Source of the DNA: Alphaproteobacteria bacterium UBA828
GTDB lineage: Bacteria; Pseudomonadota; Alphaproteobacteria; UBA828
Reading direction: 5' to 3'
Assembly (NCBI GenBank): GCA_002296185.1
Contig: DBHM01000013.1
Span: forward strand, 1-64,000
DNA length: 64,000 nt
Part shown: in pieces, positions 51,566 through 60,689 of the stretch
Numbering within the stretch: position 1 is the stretch's first letter
Layout of the letters: each line of letters opens with the position of its first letter
The notes under the pieces: model-generated
What the model was told of the DNA's origin: nothing
Database searches by the model: none
The model's input: only the letters and a program-made list of their open reading frames with translations
Translations under genes and position numbers: made by a program

Positions 51566-53602
51566 TTATGATATATGGAGATATCCAAGAGAGTCTACAT
51601 TCAGTATTTGTTTGGGGTGAATAATTGTTGTTGCCGATTTCTCCTCTACCAGCAAAGGCCCTTCCATGGTAAAACCTGGATTTAAACACTCCCTATCAAG
51701 CACATGGCATTCATGTACACCATCCTCACCAAAAGAAACCTTTCTTTTTCCCTTAAAAGATTGGCTTTCATCAAATCCACCCTTTATTGAGTTTGATGAA
51801 GGGCGTGGAACAGGAGCAGTTGCAATTAAATGATAATTTACAATTTCTATAAGAGTAGATTTTAGACTGAAAGTGAAAGCTCTCTCATGCGCAATATGAA
51901 AATTCTTTTTAATAGAATCTAAAGAATCTCTGCTGTAATCAACTGAAATACCAACCCAGTGTTCTTGTCCTTGATATCTAAGATCAATAGATGTTTCAAA
52001 TTTAACATCACCAATATTTATATCTTTATCATCTGAAAAATAATCTTTTGCTGAGTCTTCAAGATCAGAAAAAATTTCCTTGATTTCATTAACGCTTATA
52101 TTATCTATTTGGCGTAAGCGAGTAAGAACAAAATCTTTTCTTGGTTCCGTTGCAAGCATGCCCCATGCTGAGAAATAGCCAGGATACCTTGGAACAATTA
52201 TTTCTTTAACCCCAAGTTCCCTACCAAGTGTTGCTGCATGCATTGCTCCACCACCACCACCAACTACTAAAACAAAATCTCGTGGGTCATGACCTCTCTG
52301 TATAGAGACTAGTTTTAGGGCATTAATCATATCCGCATCTGCAAGTCTAATGATTGATTCTGCCGCCGATAGAATATCGACACCTAAACCTTTTGCAATT
52401 TTATTCATCGCTTGTTCAGCTTTATTCAGGTCTAACTTTATACGACCTCCAGCAAAATAGTTTGGATCAAGGACACCCGCAATCAACTTAGCATCCGTTA
52501 CAGTAGGTTCTATACCTCCCATCCCATAGCATGCAGGGCCTGGATCAGCTCCTGCGCTTAAAGGTCCCACCTTAAGTGAACCAACCTTATCGAACCATGC
52601 AATAGAACCTCCACCTGTTCCTATTTCAACAATATCTACAACAGGTATTTTTACTGGATAACCTGGATTCAGTCGTGACCATTCAAGCTTGTAATCTGTT
52701 GTTACGGTTACCTTGCCCCCTTGAATAACTGAACATTTGGCAGTTGTGCCGCCAATATCTAAATATATTACATTGCTTTCTTCGCACAGTTTTCCGACAA
52801 GAGCTGCGCCGTTTACCCCTGCTGATGGACCAGATTCCACAAGAGTGATTGGATGAGAACGAGCCCACTCAAAACTCGTTGAACCACCATTAGATTGCAT
52901 GGCATGCATCGGACAATTAAAGCCTTTGCTATTCAAGGAAGTTTCTAAAGCATTAAAATAGTCTTGCACAATTGGCTGAACATACGCATTAAGTACAGCT
53001 GTATTAGCTCTTTCATATTCCCTCCACTCCCTTGTGATTTCATGGCTTGCAGTGACAGCAACATCTGGTAAATGCTCAATAATATATTTAGAGCATTGCT
53101 CTTCATGATATGGAGAAGAATAACTATGAAGGAATACTATTGCTATTGCTTCAATTTTTTCTTGTTTACATTGAGATATAACCAAATCTAGGTCAGACAT
53201 ACAGAGAGGCTCTATAATTTTTCCGTTTGAATCTATCCGTTCACTTACCTCAAATCTTAATTTACGAGGAACAAAAGGTGTTGGCTTTCTAAAACGAAGA
53301 TTATAGAGGTCCGGCCTATTTCCTCTAGCAATTTCCAGTATATCTCGAAAGCCCTTAGTTGTGACAAGTGCTGTCTTTACACCCTTCCTTTCAGTAATTG
53401 CATTAATAACTGTTGTACCGCCATGAACAAAGAATGTGATAGACTGAGGGGTAATTCCAGCAAGATTGATTGCATCTTTAACACCATCAGTTAAATCTTT
53501 TGGTGTAGTAAGTGATTTTTCAGTAATTAGCTCTCCTGAAATTTCATCAAAAGCCACTACGTCTGTAAAAGTACCACCAATATCAGCTGCCATGCGGCCC
53601 AT
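51566..53602 (-). CDS. hyuA: Hydantoinase A/oxoprolinase family ATPase (pair 4)
   Basis: 678 residues. DIGGTFTD (7-14), LDIGGTTAKCSV, GTGGGSIAWF and GGGGGAMHAA mark the nucleotide-binding fold. RGNRPDLYNLRFRKPTPFVPRKL distinguishes it from the other three HyuA proteins. The gene lies after hyuB4 in the transcript (one base between the hyuB4 stop and this ATG), reverse of the order in the other pairs. Activates the substrate with ATP for HyuB4. Substrate class (hydantoin, lactam, ketone) is not visible. Confidence 0.92.
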   Translation of the reverse strand: MGRMAADIGGTFTDVVAFDEISGELITEKSLTTPKDLTDGVKDAINLAGITPQSITFFVHGGTTVINAITERKGVKTALVTTKGFRDILEIARGNRPDLYNLRFRKPTPFVPRKLRFEVSERIDSNGKIIEPLCMSDLDLVISQCKQEKIEAIAIVFLHSYSSPYHEEQCSKYIIEHLPDVAVTASHEITREWREYERANTAVLNAYVQPIVQDYFNALETSLNSKGFNCPMHAMQSNGGSTSFEWARSHPITLVESGPSAGVNGAALVGKLCEESNVIYLDIGGTTAKCSVIQGGKVTVTTDYKLEWSRLNPGYPVKIPVVDIVEIGTGGGSIAWFDKVGSLKVGPLSAGADPGPACYGMGGIEPTVTDAKLIAGVLDPNYFAGGRIKLDLNKAEQAMNKIAKGLGVDILSAAESIIRLADADMINALKLVSIQRGHDPRDFVLVVGGGGGAMHAATLGRELGVKEIIVPRYPGYFSAWGMLATEPRKDFVLTRLRQIDNISVNEIKEIFSDLEDSAKDYFSDDKDINIGDVKFETSIDLRYQGQEHWVGISVDYSRDSLDSIKKNFHIAHERAFTFSLKSTLIEIVNYHLIATAPVPRPSSNSIKGGFDESQSFKGKRKVSFGEDGVHECHVLDRECLNPGFTMEGPLLVEEKSATTIIHPKQILNVDSLGYLHIS

Positions 53603-53603
53603 A

Positions 53604-55322
53604 TTATTGACCCTCTCGTAAACGTGTAGTTTCTATATCGTCCACTTTTCCATTTTCATCTATTACAACTCCAAAATCTGATTTAGCAACCTCATTTGAG
53701 ATATATCCATTAAGGAAATCTTCATGGACTAGACTTATAGGTCTTTCTAGAGGTGAACCAAAACCACCGCCACCACCAGTAACAACTCTTAATTTATCAC
53801 CTTTACTTAATTCTTGATGAGAGATTCTTGAAACTCTTTTTAGTATTCCACTCCTTATAATCTCCATATAATTATTAGTACCCTCTTTTCCCCCCTTGAG
53901 TCCCCAAGGTTTTTCTATACTACGTCCAAAGCTACAATATGTATGAGCATCGTTTATTAATATTTCAAATTCACGTATCGCCCCAAAGCCACCACGCCAA
54001 TACCCGGCACCCACACCATCATTAACGTTAAGAGAATATTCAGTTATTCTTAAAGGAAATTTTGCCTCAAAAAGCTCAACAGAATAATTATATGTATCCC
54101 CATCAGTTGTAGCAATAAGAGCACCCGTGCCATCACTGTCTGATTGGGCGCCCCAACCTCCGACTGCTGGTTCAATGTGGACAAACATTTCATCTGTATC
54201 GGGGTCTTTCCCAAAAATATACGCTGCACAAAGGCTCATATAACTACCTGCGCTTAATTGATCTGGAGCAAGTTCTGCAAGAGCTCTCCATACCAACTCT
54301 GATGCTTGTGCAGAGCCTTCATAATACCATCCTGTTGGAGCAGGTTTTTTTGCAGTAAAAATTGTACCTTCTGGGCAAATTATAGTTATTGGCCTAAACC
54401 ATCCTTCATTTGAGGGACCTTGAGGGTCCACAAGAGCTTTAAAAACTGTCTTGACTGCTGCGCTTAATGCCCCAAATGCACAATTTATTGGACCATTACG
54501 TTGAGGGCTTGAGCCAGTAAAATCGAAGGCTATCTCATCACCTTTAATCCTAACCTCAACACAAACAGGAAACTGATCATTAGACACACCGTCCCCATCA
54601 ATAAAATCTTTGGCACTATAAATTCCATCAGGAAGATCACGTATTGCTTGACGTGACAATTTATCACTTGATTCAAGTATATAATTGAATGTCTTTCGGA
54701 CCGTTTCCTTACCATACTTAGTAAATATCTCAGTAACACGAGTCTCAGCAATACGTACAGCTGCTAGTTCTGCATTAAAATCACCTATACACATAGTAGG
54801 TAAACGAGTATTTTCTCTAATTAATTCTATTATATCTGGTTGAACTTCGTCATTCCTGCAAACACGGATACCCGGAAAACGAATACCTTCTTGATATATT
54901 TCTGTGGCACTCGGAGAAATACTACCAGCTACAGCACCACCTACTTCACTCCAGTGAGCAACTGCAATTGCAAAGCTTTCTAGTTTACTATCAATAAAAA
55001 TTGGTTTTATAAGTGCAATATCACAAGTATGAGTGCCCCCATCAAACGGATCATTGGTCATAAATACATCTCCAGGGCTTATATCATCCCCAAACCGACG
55101 TATTATACTCTGCACCTGTAAAGCAAAAGTGCCTGTAAAAAGTGTAATTCCATTTGTCTGGACAATTAATTGTCCTTTTGGATCACATACTCCACATGCA
55201 AAATCTAAAACTTCATAGATAACGGGACTCATAGAGCAACGAGAAATTACGATACCCATTTCATCAGCAGTTGCTAAAAGCTTACCTCTAATAATTTCCT
55301 GTGTTATTGAGTCTGCAATCAA
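53604..55322 (-). CDS. hyuB: Hydantoinase B/oxoprolinase family protein (pair 4)
   Basis: 572 residues, shortest of the four HyuB proteins. H98, D101, H123 (THTCD ... AHWSE) keep the metal-site pattern; the residue three after the second His is Glu here, Asp in the others. GGWGAQSDSDGTGAL and VTGGGGGFGSPLERP are family features. It uses a TTG start at 55322 with GGGG nine bases before it; the first in-frame ATG (DEMGIV) would remove the conserved ADSITQEIIRGKL opening. First gene of the leftward pair with hyuA4; the SDR and luciferase-like genes lie upstream on the same strand. Confidence 0.9.
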   Translation of the reverse strand: MIADSITQEIIRGKLLATADEMGIVISRCSMSPVIYEVLDFACGVCDPKGQLIVQTNGITLFTGTFALQVQSIIRRFGDDISPGDVFMTNDPFDGGTHTCDIALIKPIFIDSKLESFAIAVAHWSEVGGAVAGSISPSATEIYQEGIRFPGIRVCRNDEVQPDIIELIRENTRLPTMCIGDFNAELAAVRIAETRVTEIFTKYGKETVRKTFNYILESSDKLSRQAIRDLPDGIYSAKDFIDGDGVSNDQFPVCVEVRIKGDEIAFDFTGSSPQRNGPINCAFGALSAAVKTVFKALVDPQGPSNEGWFRPITIICPEGTIFTAKKPAPTGWYYEGSAQASELVWRALAELAPDQLSAGSYMSLCAAYIFGKDPDTDEMFVHIEPAVGGWGAQSDSDGTGALIATTDGDTYNYSVELFEAKFPLRITEYSLNVNDGVGAGYWRGGFGAIREFEILINDAHTYCSFGRSIEKPWGLKGGKEGTNNYMEIIRSGILKRVSRISHQELSKGDKLRVVTGGGGGFGSPLERPISLVHEDFLNGYISNEVAKSDFGVVIDENGKVDDIETTRLREGQ

Positions 55323-55396
55323 ACTATTAACCCCGCATGTTAAATAATAACGTTATTATAAAATAATAAACTATAAGACTTAAATAAATTTAAAAA

Positions 55397-56116
55397 TCAA
55401 AAATCTACTCTTCCAACACTAGTGCCTCCACATACATGTAAGGTTTGACCAGTTATAAAAGATGCTGAAGTATCTAAAAAAAACATTACAGCCCGGGCAA
55501 TATCTGAAGGTTCACCCATACGCCCTAGGGGAATATTTGATAGAGAAGCTATAGTTCTTGGACTATCAGGAGGATTAGCTTTATTGTAAAGTTCTGTGCG
55601 AATAGGACCAGGACACACAACATTTGCTGTGATTCCTGAGTCTGCTAACTCTAAAGCCCATGTACGTGCCAGAGAAACCAATGCCCCCTTGCTTGCTGAA
55701 TAGTTTGTACGAAGAGCTTTACCTAAAACAGTCCGACTTGAAATATTAACGATTCTTCCAAACCCCGCTTCTCTCATTCCAGGAAGAAGGGTTTTAGAAG
55801 AAAGAATAGCTGCACGAACATTAACAGACATTACAGAATAATATTCTTCTAATGTAGAGTCTTCTAGTAATGCAGGCTTAACAACACCTACATTATTAAC
55901 CAGACGAGTTATTGCTCCACTTTGAAGAGCTTCTTGAAGAGAGGCAATAGTCCTAACTTCATCCTCAAAATCTACCTCTATAAAGTTACAAGCACCTTCA
56001 AAATCTGGAGCAACCTTGTCAAGGATTGTTACTTCTATTCCAGCTTCAAGAAGTGACTGGGATATAGCGCGGCCTATGCCACGCGCTCCACCTGTTACCA
56101 AAGCGCGTTCAACCAT
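55397..56116 (-). CDS. SDR family oxidoreductase
   Basis: 239 residues. TGGARGIGRAIS (8-19), D33 at the end of the second strand, NNVG (74-77), S126/S127 and Y139-x3-K143 are the NAD-type SDR features. It sits between the luciferase-like monooxygenase (31 bases upstream) and hyuB4 (74 bases downstream) on one strand, so a joint pathway is likely: flavin-dependent oxidation, then alcohol/ketone conversion, then HyuAB action. The specific alcohol is unknown. Confidence 0.88.
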   Translation of the reverse strand: MVERALVTGGARGIGRAISQSLLEAGIEVTILDKVAPDFEGACNFIEVDFEDEVRTIASLQEALQSGAITRLVNNVGVVKPALLEDSTLEEYYSVMSVNVRAAILSSKTLLPGMREAGFGRIVNISSRTVLGKALRTNYSASKGALVSLARTWALELADSGITANVVCPGPIRTELYNKANPPDSPRTIASLSNIPLGRMGEPSDIARAVMFFLDTSASFITGQTLHVCGGTSVGRVDF

Positions 56117-56147
56117 ATCCCAAACCGTCTATGTTAATCCAACACCA

Positions 56148-57251
56148 TTACTCTGCAGCAGATTGTGCACCTATTAGACTATTTAGCTTGGGCATAACTT
56201 CTTTTGCTAATAGATCCATAGATCTTTTCATGTCATCTGGCTTTACCCAATCCTGAGCTGTGTGAAGGAGGGTACCAAAATGACCTACATCATCACGAAA
56301 CTCCAACAGTTTTTCTACAACTGTGTCTGGACTTCCAGCAATCACATAGTTGTCACGAAGAGATTCGTAGGTTAATGCATCAGCATCATCACCCTGGTTT
56401 ACGACAAAGGGCCCTTTCATTTGGGCTCTATCAAATATTTTATAAAGATACTCATAATAAAAATCAGAAGATTCACCCACTGTTTTTAAATGCTTCTCTG
56501 CTTCTTCATCCGTTTCAGCTACAAAAATATTTCTAGCAACTCTCCAACGCTCTCTATCAGCAACCCTTCCCTGTTTTTCAGTTTCTTCTGCATATACTTG
56601 CCACTGACTTTTTACAGACCAATTGCCAATGAAATTTGCGCTTATTGGGTCAAAATCCTGTTGCGCAGCATACTTGTGGGAAGATGAGAATGGACTCATA
56701 GCTGAGATTGCAAAAGTGGGATGAGGGTCTTGCAGGGGCTTGCACATGTGACCAAGGCCTATATCTTCATGCACCCAGTCTTTGATAGTAACATTCCAAT
56801 ATTTGCCTTTGATATCATAGGGTGGCTCCCCTGCCCATATTTCCCTAATTATATCGATTGACTCTTTCATCATGTCGTTTCGATCAACATCCATTGTACC
56901 GAAAAGTTCAAAGTCTGATGGTAATCCACCTGGTCCAACGCCCATTATAAAACGTCCACCTGATAGATGGTCGAACATTGCTGCCTGACCTGCAACTACT
57001 GCTGGATGGTATTGTGGTAGGCATATAACGCCTGTACCAAATCTTATTTTCTTTGTAGCTCTTATTAGGCTTGAAAAGAATATTAAAGGATTAGTAATTT
57101 GCTCACCAGCTGAGCTGTAGTGCTCACCACACCAGGCCTCATCATAACCAACTGAATCAGCATGTATAACAGCTTCGCAATCTTCTTCTAAAGCTTCCGC
57201 ATAAGGTTTCTTAGGCGGATGTATTGGCATCATAAAGAGTCCAAGCTTCAT
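56148..57251 (-). CDS. LLM-class flavin-dependent monooxygenase (luciferase-like)
   Basis: 367 residues, TIM barrel. MKLGLFMMPIHPPKKP, VGYDEAWCGEHY, IRFGTGVICLPQYHPAVVAGQAAMFDHLSGGRF and GSPDTVVEKLLEF are bacterial-luciferase-like landmarks; FMN or FADH2 should be supplied by a separate reductase. It could oxygenate an aldehyde, ketone, nitrogen heterocycle or cyclic amide. A GAGGAGGGG ribosome site precedes the ATG. First gene of the leftward set with an SDR and hyuB4-hyuA4. No dedicated flavin reductase is beside it, though a nitroreductase lies at 59951. Confidence 0.88.
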   Translation of the reverse strand: MKLGLFMMPIHPPKKPYAEALEEDCEAVIHADSVGYDEAWCGEHYSSAGEQITNPLIFFSSLIRATKKIRFGTGVICLPQYHPAVVAGQAAMFDHLSGGRFIMGVGPGGLPSDFELFGTMDVDRNDMMKESIDIIREIWAGEPPYDIKGKYWNVTIKDWVHEDIGLGHMCKPLQDPHPTFAISAMSPFSSSHKYAAQQDFDPISANFIGNWSVKSQWQVYAEETEKQGRVADRERWRVARNIFVAETDEEAEKHLKTVGESSDFYYEYLYKIFDRAQMKGPFVVNQGDDADALTYESLRDNYVIAGSPDTVVEKLLEFRDDVGHFGTLLHTAQDWVKPDDMKRSMDLLAKEVMPKLNSLIGAQSAAE

Positions 57252-57448
57252 GATTTTGCCCCTCCTCGTTTAATATAAATTGTATAATAGCATTTTAGAC
57301 TCGTATCTTTGTAAGCCCAGGATTAAATTTAAGCCATATAATTGTTTTTAGAAAGGTATAATCTTAAATTATTTTGAGACCTATAAACTTGTTCTTATGA
57401 AGCTTAAGATAGTTTATACTATGCATAATTAAGGTAGTTAGTCCAAAA

Positions 57449-58255
57449 ATGATGAATATGGCCACAGAATCAGACATAAATGTTGATAAATTCATTATTT
57501 TAGCCAATGAAATGGCTAATGCTGCCGGAGAAGTGATTGCTCCCTTATTTCGTTCAAATATCGAATTTTCTGATAAAGGGGATAAAGATGGACGACTATC
57601 GCTCGTAACAGAAGCTGATAAAAATGCTGAGAAAGTAATGAGGGATTTAATCTCCAACCGTTTCCCTGAGCATGGAATAGTGGGGGAAGAGTTTGGAAGT
57701 GTCCGCAAAGATGCTGAATTTGTTTGGTTTCTTGACCCGATTGATGGAACAAATTCTTTCTTGGCAGGGCTTCCAACGTGGGGGACTCTTATTGGCCTTC
57801 AAAAAAATGGTAGGCCCATACTTGGTATAATGAACCAACCAATATTTGAAGAACGATTCATCGGCAGTCAATACGGTTCTTTCCTTGGAGAAAAACTAAT
57901 AAAGACACGTGAATGCAAAAAATTAGAAAATGCAAATCTATCAATTACCTCATTGAAAATGATGGCTACAAATAATCAACTTTCTGCATTCAATAAAATT
58001 GAACAAAGAGTATACAATACACGAGTGGGTGGTGACTGCTATAATTACGCTTTGTTAGCCGCTGGCTGTATTGACCTCGTAATTGAAGGAGAATTATCAC
58101 CATGGGACATTCAAGCACACATTCCAATTATTAGATCAGCCGGTGGAATTATTACTGATTGGAAAGGTAATGAGAATTTTTCAGAAGGATTAGTTGTAGC
58201 CGCTGGTGATAAAAGAATACATCAGGAAGCATTAAATTATCTTAGCAAAGTTTAG
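57449..58255 (+). CDS. Inositol-monophosphatase family phosphatase, HisN-like
   Basis: 268 residues. GEE (79-81), DPIDGTNSF (96-104) and SPWDIQAHIPI hold the Mg2+ ligands of the IMPase fold. The TRVGGDCYNYALLAAG and DLVIEGELSPWD stretches resemble the HisN-type histidinol-phosphate phosphatase of alphaproteobacteria more than inositol monophosphatase. It would dephosphorylate L-histidinol phosphate. Divergent from the luciferase-like gene, upstream of the enoyl-CoA hydratase by 54 bases. SuhB or CysQ-type activity is an alternative. Confidence 0.82.
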   Translation: MMNMATESDINVDKFIILANEMANAAGEVIAPLFRSNIEFSDKGDKDGRLSLVTEADKNAEKVMRDLISNRFPEHGIVGEEFGSVRKDAEFVWFLDPIDGTNSFLAGLPTWGTLIGLQKNGRPILGIMNQPIFEERFIGSQYGSFLGEKLIKTRECKKLENANLSITSLKMMATNNQLSAFNKIEQRVYNTRVGGDCYNYALLAAGCIDLVIEGELSPWDIQAHIPIIRSAGGIITDWKGNENFSEGLVVAAGDKRIHQEALNYLSKV

Positions 58256-58309
58256 GCAGCGAAACATGACTTCTGAAAGATTTGATCAAAAACATAAAGA
58301 TTAATTGAT

Positions 58310-59116
58310 ATGTCATACAACCTTGATACAAGCACAGAAAAACTTAAAGCCTCTATTGACGGCCCTATAGCTTTAATTACATTTAATAAACCCTCGAAAC
58401 ATAATGCAATTTGTACAGAAATGTGGAGGTCTTTGAGTAGAACAATTGAGATCTTTGAGAATAATCACGAAGTAAGAGTCATAATATTAAAAGGCGCAGG
58501 GAACAGATCCTTTGTTTCAGGCGCAGATATATCTGAATTTGAAAATACTCGTACCGGACCTGAGGCTGTTGCTTCTTACGATCAGTTATCTGAAGGCGCT
58601 ACTGATCAGGTATATGAATGTAACAAACCCACTATCGCGATGATTAACGGATACTGTATGGGAGGGGGGTTAGGTATAGCCGTAGCATGCGATTTAAGAA
58701 TTGCTTCAAATAAATCCTTATTTAGTATACCTGCAGCAAAACTAGGGCTTGGTTACCGAGCTAAGAGTTTAAGTAGACTTATAAATCTAGTTGGTCCATC
58801 ATTTGCGAGAGAGATTATGATTACGGCCAATAAATTTGATGGAAATAATGCTCTTCAAATGGGATTAATTAATAGACTCTTACCTGAAGAAGAACTTATG
58901 TCTTACACTTTAGATTGCGCTAAAAATATAAGTATTAACGCGCCCTTAACTATTTTTGCAGCACGACAAGCAATTAAATCCTTTGTTGACCAAAATTCGC
59001 CGAAGAACTTAAGCTACCTTGATGAACTAGTAAATAATTGCTTTTCTAGTAATGATTATAATGAAGGAAGAGATGCCTTCAGAAATAAAAAAGAACCTAA
59101 ATTCCAAGGTAAATAG
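58310..59116 (+). CDS. Enoyl-CoA hydratase/isomerase family protein
   Basis: 268-residue crotonase with a small N-terminal extension. SFVSGADISEF forms the first oxyanion-hole loop and INGYCMGGGLGIAVACDLRIAS the second. The FSIPAAKLGLGY segment replaces the glutamate-rich loop of true hydratases, so isomerase, decarboxylase or ring-cleaving activity is possible. It lies between HisN-like and GloB-like genes on the same strand. Paralogue of the protein at 38323, with low similarity. Confidence 0.87.
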   Translation: MSYNLDTSTEKLKASIDGPIALITFNKPSKHNAICTEMWRSLSRTIEIFENNHEVRVIILKGAGNRSFVSGADISEFENTRTGPEAVASYDQLSEGATDQVYECNKPTIAMINGYCMGGGLGIAVACDLRIASNKSLFSIPAAKLGLGYRAKSLSRLINLVGPSFAREIMITANKFDGNNALQMGLINRLLPEEELMSYTLDCAKNISINAPLTIFAARQAIKSFVDQNSPKNLSYLDELVNNCFSSNDYNEGRDAFRNKKEPKFQGK

Positions 59117-59148
59117 AAATAGATCTAGATAAAACTTTAGGAAAAAAA

Positions 59149-59940
59149 ATGATTGTAAAACAATTATGGATTGGTAATAACTTAAGAAATTTTAACTATC
59201 TTTTAGTCTGCCCCAATTCGGGAGAGACCGCAGCTATTGACCCCTTAGATCATTTAAGGTGCCTTCAAACAGCAAAAGAAAATGGCTGGGATATCACTAA
59301 AGTAATTAATACTCATGAGCACCAAGATCATATTGCAGGAAATAAAAAAGTTATAGACTCAACTGGAGCAACTTTGTTTGCCCCTCATGGGGCAAAGAAT
59401 AGCATACCAAATATAGATGTTGGGCTCAAGGCGGGTGATACTATTAAGATTGGAACAAGTGTAGAGCTTGAAGTTCTTAATACTCCAGGACATACCATGA
59501 GTCACATCAGTATGCTTTCACATACAGATCAACCAGCATTAATCTGTGGTGATACATTATTCAATGCCGGAGCAGGAAATTGTATAAATGGAGGGCACCC
59601 AGCTGAACTTTTTAAAACGTTTGTCGAACAGTTGTATAAACTACCGGATAATACCCAGGTTTTTCCTGGTCATGAATATATAATAAGTAATCTTGAATTT
59701 ACATTGGATAGAGAACCGCACAATGAAGAGGCACGTGATCTTCTCAATGAACTCCAAGGACAAGATCTGAATAATGCAAAAGTCACAACTCTTGGTCTTG
59801 AAAAAAAGATAAATACTTTTTTTCGCCTACAAAATCCAGAGTTACTAGAAAAACTAAAAACTGAATTTCCTGAACTAGGCAAAAACCCAAACCTAAAGGA
59901 AGTATTTATAAAATTACGCGAGCTACGTAATACTTGGTAA
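59149..59940 (+). CDS. gloB: Hydroxyacylglutathione hydrolase (glyoxalase II)
   Basis: 263-residue metallo-beta-lactamase-fold protein. THEHQDH (55-61), the later NTPGHTMSHIS histidine and CGDTLFNAGAGNCINGG aspartate make the binuclear metal site. The C-terminal helical domain (PHNEEARDLL and NPELLEKLK) with its family ending REL supports the GloB type over other MBL hydrolases. Hydrolyses S-D-lactoylglutathione to glutathione and D-lactate. Encoded 32 bases after the enoyl-CoA hydratase with an AGGAAAAA site. Confidence 0.9.
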   Translation: MIVKQLWIGNNLRNFNYLLVCPNSGETAAIDPLDHLRCLQTAKENGWDITKVINTHEHQDHIAGNKKVIDSTGATLFAPHGAKNSIPNIDVGLKAGDTIKIGTSVELEVLNTPGHTMSHISMLSHTDQPALICGDTLFNAGAGNCINGGHPAELFKTFVEQLYKLPDNTQVFPGHEYIISNLEFTLDREPHNEEARDLLNELQGQDLNNAKVTTLGLEKKINTFFRLQNPELLEKLKTEFPELGKNPNLKEVFIKLRELRNTW

Positions 59941-59950
59941 TCATAAATTA

Positions 59951-60622
59951 CTAAAAGCCTAAAAACCTAGTAAATTCGTTTACTTTCTGCCTGCCAGGTC
60001 TAAATGTGTTAGCAACTTCATTTTTATCTTCATAACCAATCGCTAAACCACAAATAAGAATTTCTGATTCAGGTATGGGTAAAACCTTCCTTACTAATTC
60101 ATGGTGATAAACCCACGCGGCTTGAGGACAAGTCTCAAGTCCAAAACCTCTTGAAGAAATCATGATATTTTGAATAAACATGCCACAATCTAACCAACTA
60201 CCTAGCTCAAGATCATTATCCATTGTAAAAAACAAGCCTACTGGTGCTCCAAACAAGTCATAATTTTTTAGTTGTTGCTTGAAGGCTTTATCTCTTTCAC
60301 CCTTACTTATGCCTAATGTTGAATAAAGCCCCCATCCTGTTTCACGACGTCTAGTTAAATATGGCTCGCGCCACTTAACTGGATAGTACTGATATTGTGG
60401 AGTTTCATCATTTGGGTTTTTTTCTAAGCCTGAAGTTACTTCATCACACAAACGATCTCTATATAATCCAGATACAGCATATACTTTCCAGGGCTGTATA
60501 TTACTCCCTGATGGAGCCCATGATGAGTCCTCAATTATTTTTTCAATAATTTCCTTAGATACAGGATCTGATAAAAACCCCCGGACAGATCTTCGGCCCT
60601 TAATAGCATCATTAATATTCAT
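59951..60622 (-). CDS. Nitroreductase family flavoprotein
   Basis: 223 residues. The N-terminal IKGRRSVRGFL is the FMN-phosphate-binding motif, followed by SSWAPSGSNIQPW, and FGLETCPQAAW and LICGLAIGYED near the C-terminus complete the family. NAD(P)H-dependent reduction of nitro, quinone, enone or flavin substrates, as an FMN dimer. It converges with gloB after a short gap and lies upstream (same strand) of nothing else; the AEC transporter is 67 bases further. Could feed reduced flavin to the luciferase-like enzyme, but that is speculation. Confidence 0.88.
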   Translation of the reverse strand: MNINDAIKGRRSVRGFLSDPVSKEIIEKIIEDSSWAPSGSNIQPWKVYAVSGLYRDRLCDEVTSGLEKNPNDETPQYQYYPVKWREPYLTRRRETGWGLYSTLGISKGERDKAFKQQLKNYDLFGAPVGLFFTMDNDLELGSWLDCGMFIQNIMISSRGFGLETCPQAAWVYHHELVRKVLPIPESEILICGLAIGYEDKNEVANTFRPGRQKVNEFTRFLGF

Positions 60623-60689
60623 TTTTTTACCTTTAATTGATATCGATAAATATTTTTAAAGAGTAATATTTTTTTATAAAGAAAGTGAA

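Noticed and set aside
51566..57251. RutA-type pyrimidine degradation locus
   Set aside because: A luciferase-like enzyme and SDR occur, but RutB, RutC, RutD and RutF are not adjacent, and the monooxygenase has luciferase-like rather than RutA landmarks; the RutB-like hydrolase is in another operon.
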